Source: Flavobacteriales bacterium
Lineage (GTDB): Bacteria > Bacteroidota > Bacteroidia > NS11-12g > UBA955
Assembly (NCBI GenBank): GCA_947457565.1
Contig: CANGWH010000012.1
Span: 1 to 38,785 of the forward strand
Length of the DNA: 38,785 bases
Direction: 5' to 3'
Shown piece after piece: positions 34,792-38,785 of the stretch; within the stretch, counting starts at the first letter, position 1, and each line of letters begins with the position of its first letter. The notes beneath the pieces were generated by a model. The model did not search any database and was not told the DNA's origin. It worked only from the letters and a program-made list of their open reading frames with translations. The position numbers and the translations under genes are program-made.

Positions 34792-35313
34792 ATGGGAAGT
34801 GAAATGTCGGTTTTGTATAAAAAAGCATTATTTCTCGATCGCGACGGGGTAATTAATCACGATCCTGGCGATTACACAAAATCTTTAGCAGAGTTTGAAC
34901 TATTGCCAGGAGTTATTGATACTCTAAAGTCATGGCATTCCAATGGTTTTTTGTTAATCGTTATAACTAACCAAGGTGGATTGGATAAACAATTATACCA
35001 ACCCCACGATGTTCATGCTATGCACCAGTACCTGCAAGGGTTGTGCATTGCCAATGGTTTTAGAATTACAGATTTTTATTTTTGCCCCCATCATCCGGAT
35101 TTTTCTGGCAAGTGCTTATGCAGAAAACCAGGTAGTTTGATGATTGAGAAGGCTTTGCATCAATATGATATAAATCCAATTCAATCCCTAATGATTGGCG
35201 ACAGAGAACGTGATGTGTTAGCGGCTCAAGGTGCCGGTGTAAAGGGTATTCAAATTCCAACCAATTCCGCTATTCCAACCTACGATAATTGCAAGCAATT
35301 ATTTCTTCACTAA
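34792..35313 (+). CDS. gmhB: HAD-IIIA phosphatase, GmhB-like (D,D-heptose 1,7-bisphosphate phosphatase)
   Basis: 173 residues from the ATG at 34792, or 169 from the one at 34804; a TTG at 34762 was rejected. HAD motif I FLDRDGVI (two catalytic Asp), motif II ITNQGG, and motif IV IGDRERDVLAAQGAG. The zinc-binding loop CPHHPDFSGKCLCRKP has the Cys-His-Cys-Cys arrangement specific to GmhB-type enzymes, which dephosphorylate heptose bisphosphate for the LPS core or an S-layer glycan. A related histidinol-phosphate phosphatase activity cannot be fully excluded. It is divergent from the DPM1-like gene, which may reflect a shared glycan context. Its last 15 bases overlap the convergent thioredoxin gene. 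Confidence 0.88.
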   Translation: MGSEMSVLYKKALFLDRDGVINHDPGDYTKSLAEFELLPGVIDTLKSWHSNGFLLIVITNQGGLDKQLYQPHDVHAMHQYLQGLCIANGFRITDFYFCPHHPDFSGKCLCRKPGSLMIEKALHQYDINPIQSLMIGDRERDVLAAQGAGVKGIQIPTNSAIPTYDNCKQLFLH

Positions 35314-35811
35314 ACCAGCGATAATATGCTCTAATTCTTCTTCCGCACCGGGCATATATCCTTGGTGAGAATGAACCAATTTGCCATTTTGATCATAGAT
35401 GAATGTCATTGGCGGGTTGTTAACGTTCATTGCACGAGCTAGATCCATATTCTCATCAAGGAGTATTTCGTACTGCCAATTTTCAGCCAATACCTTCGGT
35501 TTTACTTTTCTAGAATTTCTGGCATCGTCAATACTTACCGCTACCAATTTACAGTTGTATTTTTCTTGCCATTCGGCATAATGTTCGTCGATTGCTTGTA
35601 ATTCCTTGATGCAGGGGCCGCACCAAGTTGCCCAAAATGAAACGATGGTAATTTTACCTTTTTCAATGGAATTGTTGAAATTAACAGCACCACCATCGAT
35701 GTTTTTCAGCTGCACCGAAGGGGCTTCCGAAGGAGTGGCTGTCTCTTGAGCAAGCGCCGATGAAACGGGAAAAAGAACAGCAACGAAAAAGGCAATTACA
35801 AAATTTTTCAT
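35299..35811 (-). CDS. TlpA-like periplasmic thioredoxin-family protein
   Basis: 170 residues. A signal peptide (about 1-21, cut after ALAQ) is followed by a thioredoxin fold with WCGPC (63-67) in the FWATWCGPCIKEL segment, then VSIDDARNSRKVKP and the cis-Pro region NNPPMTFI. This is the TlpA/ResA type, usually a periplasmic thiol reductant for cytochrome c maturation or other disulfide proteins. No cytochrome biogenesis gene is nearby, so the substrate is open. The gene has its own -7 box 5 nt before the ATG and overlaps the gmhB-like gene at the 3' end by 15 bases. Confidence 0.93.
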   Translation of the reverse strand: MKNFVIAFFVAVLFPVSSALAQETATPSEAPSVQLKNIDGGAVNFNNSIEKGKITIVSFWATWCGPCIKELQAIDEHYAEWQEKYNCKLVAVSIDDARNSRKVKPKVLAENWQYEILLDENMDLARAMNVNNPPMTFIYDQNGKLVHSHQGYMPGAEEELEHIIAGLVKK

Positions 35812-35816
35812 ATCAA

Positions 35817-35824
35817 CAAAGGTA
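35817..35824 (-). promoter_or_regulatory. -7 box TACCTTTG of the thioredoxin-family gene
   Basis: An exact match on the minus strand ending 5 nt before the ATG at 35811. Confidence 0.6.
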
Positions 35825-35900
35825 ATTCCAAATAGTATGCCAAACAGGGTTGATTTTTTGCATTTTTCGCAACAAATTCTTCAAACTAAGTGTATAGGAG

Positions 35901-35908
35901 TAAATTTG
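35901..35908 (+). promoter_or_regulatory. -7 box TAAATTTG of hisS-hutH
   Basis: An exact match followed by CGG, ending 4 nt before the hisS ATG. The transcript probably also carries hutH. Confidence 0.65.
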
Positions 35909-35912
35909 CGGC

Positions 35913-37286
35913 ATGGAAAAACCGGGTTTGCCTTCAGGTACTAGAGATTTTGGGCCTGAAACCATGATTCAACGAAAATACATTTTGTCTATTATGCAAC
36001 AAGTGTTTGAATCCCATGGTTTCGGTGCTTTAGAAACGCCGGCTTTAGAAAATCTAAAAACACTACAAGGCAAATACGGTGAAGAAGGCGATCAGCTGTT
36101 GTTTAAAGTATTAAACTCGGGTGATTTTTTATCGAAAGCCGATAATCAATGGTTGGCTGAAAAGAATTCAAAAGCATTGGCTCCGTCAATTTCTGATCGG
36201 GGTTTGCGCTACGATTTAACGGTTCCGATGGCTCGATTTGTTGTGATGAATCGCGATAAAATTAGTTTTCCATTTAAACGATATCAGATGCAGCCGGTAT
36301 GGCGAGCAGATCGACCTCAAAAAGGCAGATATCGTGAGTTTTGGCAGTGTGATATTGATGTGGTTGGGGCTAATTCCATTGTGTCGGAAGCAGAGCTTAT
36401 TGAAATGTATCAAGAAGTTTTTGCTCAATTGAAGTTAGGGGTGGTTATCCGAATTAACCACAGAGGAATTTTAGATGCCTTCGTGCCTATGGCCGGATCC
36501 TTGGAAGCCTGGCAGCAGTTTATGATTGTTATCGATAAAGCCGATAAAATTGGTAGTGATGGGGTGGTGAAAGAGTTAAACGAACGCGGATTATGTAATA
36601 CCGTTGCGGCCTGGGAATTTTTAGAGAAAACACAAGAATTGCCAACCAATGAAGATAAACTCGCGGCTCTTAGGAGTTTTGCGGATGGATTAAATAATCA
36701 GGAGTTTAAAGAGCGATTGGTTCGGGGTGTTTTTGATATTTCAAAAATTTTAACATTAGTTGAATCCAACCAAAACGTTCATTTGGATGTGTCGTTGGCC
36801 CGAGGATTAAGCTATTACACAGGTACAGTAATGGAAGTGGTGGTGGATGATGGAAAGGTACCCGCTGATTTTAAAATTGGAAGCATAGGAGGCGGAGGTA
36901 GGTATGATAATTTAACTGGGATGTTTGGACTGAAGGACGTTTCAGGGGTAGGGGTATCGTTTGGCTTAGATCGTATTTATGATGTATTACAGGCGGCAGC
37001 GTTATTGCCTTCTGCGGGTACAGAAAAACACGAGTCGTGTTTGGTGTGTGCCATGGATGAAGCTTGCTTGGATTACGCGTATGATTTATGCAACCGATTG
37101 AGAAAGCAAGGTGAGAAAATTGAACTATATCCAGGTACTCCGAAATTAAAGAAACAGTTGGAATATGCCAATCAACGAAATTTTGGCAGTGCAATTATAA
37201 TTGGTGATTCCGAAATGGAACAAAAAACCTACGTAATGAAAAATTTAGTGACTGGGGCTCAGGAAACCCGAAAATTCCCTCAATAA
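35913..37286 (+). CDS. hisS: Histidine--tRNA ligase
   Basis: 457 residues, class IIa synthetase. Seen: start PGLPSGTRDFGP, motif 1 region near 40-60, motif 2 KRYQMQPVWRADRPQKGRYR (20 residues, about 121-140), the histidine-specific ARGLSYYTG (296-304), motif 3 GGGGRYDNL and VSFGLDRI, and the C-terminal anticodon-binding domain (about 365-455). All catalytic motifs are present. The promoter box ends 4 nt before the ATG. The stop codon overlaps the first base of hutH (TAATG), so the two are translationally adjacent. Confidence 0.97.
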   Translation: MEKPGLPSGTRDFGPETMIQRKYILSIMQQVFESHGFGALETPALENLKTLQGKYGEEGDQLLFKVLNSGDFLSKADNQWLAEKNSKALAPSISDRGLRYDLTVPMARFVVMNRDKISFPFKRYQMQPVWRADRPQKGRYREFWQCDIDVVGANSIVSEAELIEMYQEVFAQLKLGVVIRINHRGILDAFVPMAGSLEAWQQFMIVIDKADKIGSDGVVKELNERGLCNTVAAWEFLEKTQELPTNEDKLAALRSFADGLNNQEFKERLVRGVFDISKILTLVESNQNVHLDVSLARGLSYYTGTVMEVVVDDGKVPADFKIGSIGGGGRYDNLTGMFGLKDVSGVGVSFGLDRIYDVLQAAALLPSAGTEKHESCLVCAMDEACLDYAYDLCNRLRKQGEKIELYPGTPKLKKQLEYANQRNFGSAIIIGDSEMEQKTYVMKNLVTGAQETRKFPQ

Positions 37287-38755
37287 TGAAAGCATATTAT
37301 CAATTGGATGAGGCTTTAGTTGCATTAACAGAATCTGTTACGCTAACAGACGATGTTCGTTCACAAATGGAGGCCAGCGTTGCATTTTTGCACCGATATC
37401 TACAAGAAGCAACGGCTCCTGTATATGGAGTGAATACAGGGTTTGGATCGTTACAAAACGTAGTGATTTCAGAAAGTAGACTGAGTGATTTGCAGGAAAA
37501 TTTATTAATTACTCATGCTTCGGGTGTAGGTGAGTTATTGCCACGAAGTAGAGTGAAAGCCATGCTTTGGTTGAAATTGCTTAATATGAGCAAGGGGTAT
37601 TCGGCGGTTCGACCAATACTGTTTGAACGATTGGCCACAATGTACAACGATGGTGCTTTCCCGTTGGTGTTTGAACAGGGTTCGTTGGGGGCATCCGGTG
37701 ATTTGGCACCTCTTTCCCAAATGGTTTTGCCATTAATTGGGAAAGGGCTGTTAGAGTTGCCCGGTGGTCCTGTATTGAGCGGAGAACAGTGGCTAGAATC
37801 TAAAGGATGGAAGCCATTAAGCTTAGGACCTAAAGAAGCGTTGGCATTAATAAATGGTACACAGTTTATGTTATCTCATGCACTGGAAGCCTATGACTTA
37901 ATCGCCAAGATACAACGATTGCTACCATGGATTTCTGCGTTGAGTTTGGATGCATTTGACTGCAGGGTGGAACCATTTTTACCCCCTATTCACCGTGTAC
38001 GGAATCAATTGGGTCAACAAGAGGTAGCTGCCGAAATTCTTTCAATTTTACTACAATCTCCCAATGCACAACAAAGTAAAAAACAGGTTCAAGATCAATA
38101 CAGTTTCCGTTGCATACCCCAAGTTCATGGGGCTTCCTACGATGCGCTTCGCCACTGTTTTGAAATTTGGGAGAGGGAATTAAATGCGGTAACGGATAAT
38201 CCTAATGTGTTTGAGAATGAGAACATGGTATTAAGCGGTGGTAATTTTCATGGTCAGCCATTGGCCTTAACTTTGGATTACGCGGCTATAGCTTTATCAG
38301 AGCTAGGTAGCATTAGTGAACGCAGAATATTTCTCTTGGTTAGCGGTCAGAGAGATCTACCACCGTACTTAGCCGATGATGCCGGTATTGATAGTGGGTA
38401 TATGATTGCGCAGTATACCGCTGCCGCGCTAGCCAGCCAGAACAAACAATTATGCACGCCAGCTTCCGTGGATTCGATAGTTAGTAGTAATGGGCAAGAA
38501 GATCATGTTAGTATGGGTGCTAATGCTGCTATAAAACTGATGAAAGTTATTGCCAATGTGGAGCAAATTTTGGCCATAGAGTGGCTATGTGCCACGCGAG
38601 CTGCTACTTGCAGAAATTTGATAACATCGCCCGATTTGCAGGAAGAATTGCATTCATTTGTAGAAAACACGGATTTGGATCATACCAAAATTCCAATGCA
38701 TGCGTTGATAGCGGCTGCGCATCAGTGGTTGTTTCGTTCGGATGAGCGCATATAA
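37286..38755 (+). CDS. hutH: Histidine ammonia-lyase
   Basis: 489 residues. Converts L-histidine to urocanate and ammonia, the first step of histidine degradation. The MIO cofactor triad A136-S137-G138 lies in QGSLGASGDLAPL. The N-terminal YGVNTGFGSL and the ITHASGVGE segment (Thr-His at the selectivity position, close to the Ser-His of histidine lyases rather than the Phe-Leu or His-Leu of phenylalanine or tyrosine lyases) support histidine as substrate. The FRCIPQVHG, NFHGQPLAL and QEDHVSMG segments are also present. The start overlaps the hisS stop by one base. The other hut genes (hutU, hutI, hutG/ftcD) are not in the window, but only 30 bases follow. Confidence 0.94.
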   Translation: MKAYYQLDEALVALTESVTLTDDVRSQMEASVAFLHRYLQEATAPVYGVNTGFGSLQNVVISESRLSDLQENLLITHASGVGELLPRSRVKAMLWLKLLNMSKGYSAVRPILFERLATMYNDGAFPLVFEQGSLGASGDLAPLSQMVLPLIGKGLLELPGGPVLSGEQWLESKGWKPLSLGPKEALALINGTQFMLSHALEAYDLIAKIQRLLPWISALSLDAFDCRVEPFLPPIHRVRNQLGQQEVAAEILSILLQSPNAQQSKKQVQDQYSFRCIPQVHGASYDALRHCFEIWERELNAVTDNPNVFENENMVLSGGNFHGQPLALTLDYAAIALSELGSISERRIFLLVSGQRDLPPYLADDAGIDSGYMIAQYTAAALASQNKQLCTPASVDSIVSSNGQEDHVSMGANAAIKLMKVIANVEQILAIEWLCATRAATCRNLITSPDLQEELHSFVENTDLDHTKIPMHALIAAAHQWLFRSDERI

Positions 38756-38785
38756 CAATTAATGTAAGTTAAATTCCTTGGGGGA

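Overview
The window looks like ordinary chromosomal sequence of a free-living, probably carotenoid-pigmented member of the Bacteroidota. The lineage evidence is: two proteins with C-terminal type IX secretion (T9SS) sorting domains; a short F1 epsilon subunit in an atpD-atpC pair; YidC beginning MDRNSIIGF; a GEVED/DUF5011 surface protein; a TonB-dependent receptor with a carboxypeptidase-regulatory-like N-domain; and Bacteroidota-type -7 promoter boxes (TAnnTTTG) in front of at least 17 genes. Base composition is AT-rich and even. I saw no tRNA, rRNA, CRISPR array, insertion sequence, prophage or integration site.

Layout. 1-2439: 3' part of a large secreted T9SS protein, closed by a strong terminator. 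2586-5171: an MCE-domain protein, convergent with an ECF sigma factor and lycopene cyclase pair. 5172-8981: atpD-atpC, divergent from yidC. 9034-14541: a minus-strand run of dprA, lepA, a YkgJ-like Cys-cluster protein, an RluA-type pseudouridine synthase with an acidic extension, and a DEDDh exonuclease. 14625-16637: trmD, convergent with rpsP-rimM. 16756-20486: a secreted esterase-like T9SS protein and a UvrD/PcrA helicase. 20724-23688: a histidine kinase, a phosphopantetheinyl transferase and a WD40 propeller protein. 23727-28303: a putative outer-membrane barrel protein, dcd, glyS and pgk. 28386-34746: an unknown small protein, corA, a TonB receptor, a GT39-like membrane glycosyltransferase and a dolichol-phosphate-mannose-synthase-like GT2. 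34792-38755: gmhB-like phosphatase, a TlpA-like thioredoxin, hisS and hutH.

How genes relate. Most are housekeeping genes in one- or two-gene units. Supported pairs are sigma factor-lycopene cyclase, atpD-atpC, exonuclease-pseudouridine synthase (8 bp apart), rpsP-rimM (11 bp), GT2-GT39 (24 bp; donor synthesis plus transfer) and hisS-hutH (overlapping by one base).

I did not find a convincing undescribed multi-gene system. The strongest window-wide signal is regulatory: 12 genes have a TAnnTTTG or near-match box ending only 4-8 nt before the start codon, which predicts leaderless or nearly leaderless mRNAs and corrects several start sites. Next is a head-to-head overlap of the phosphopantetheinyl transferase and WD40 genes, with each promoter lying inside the other coding region.
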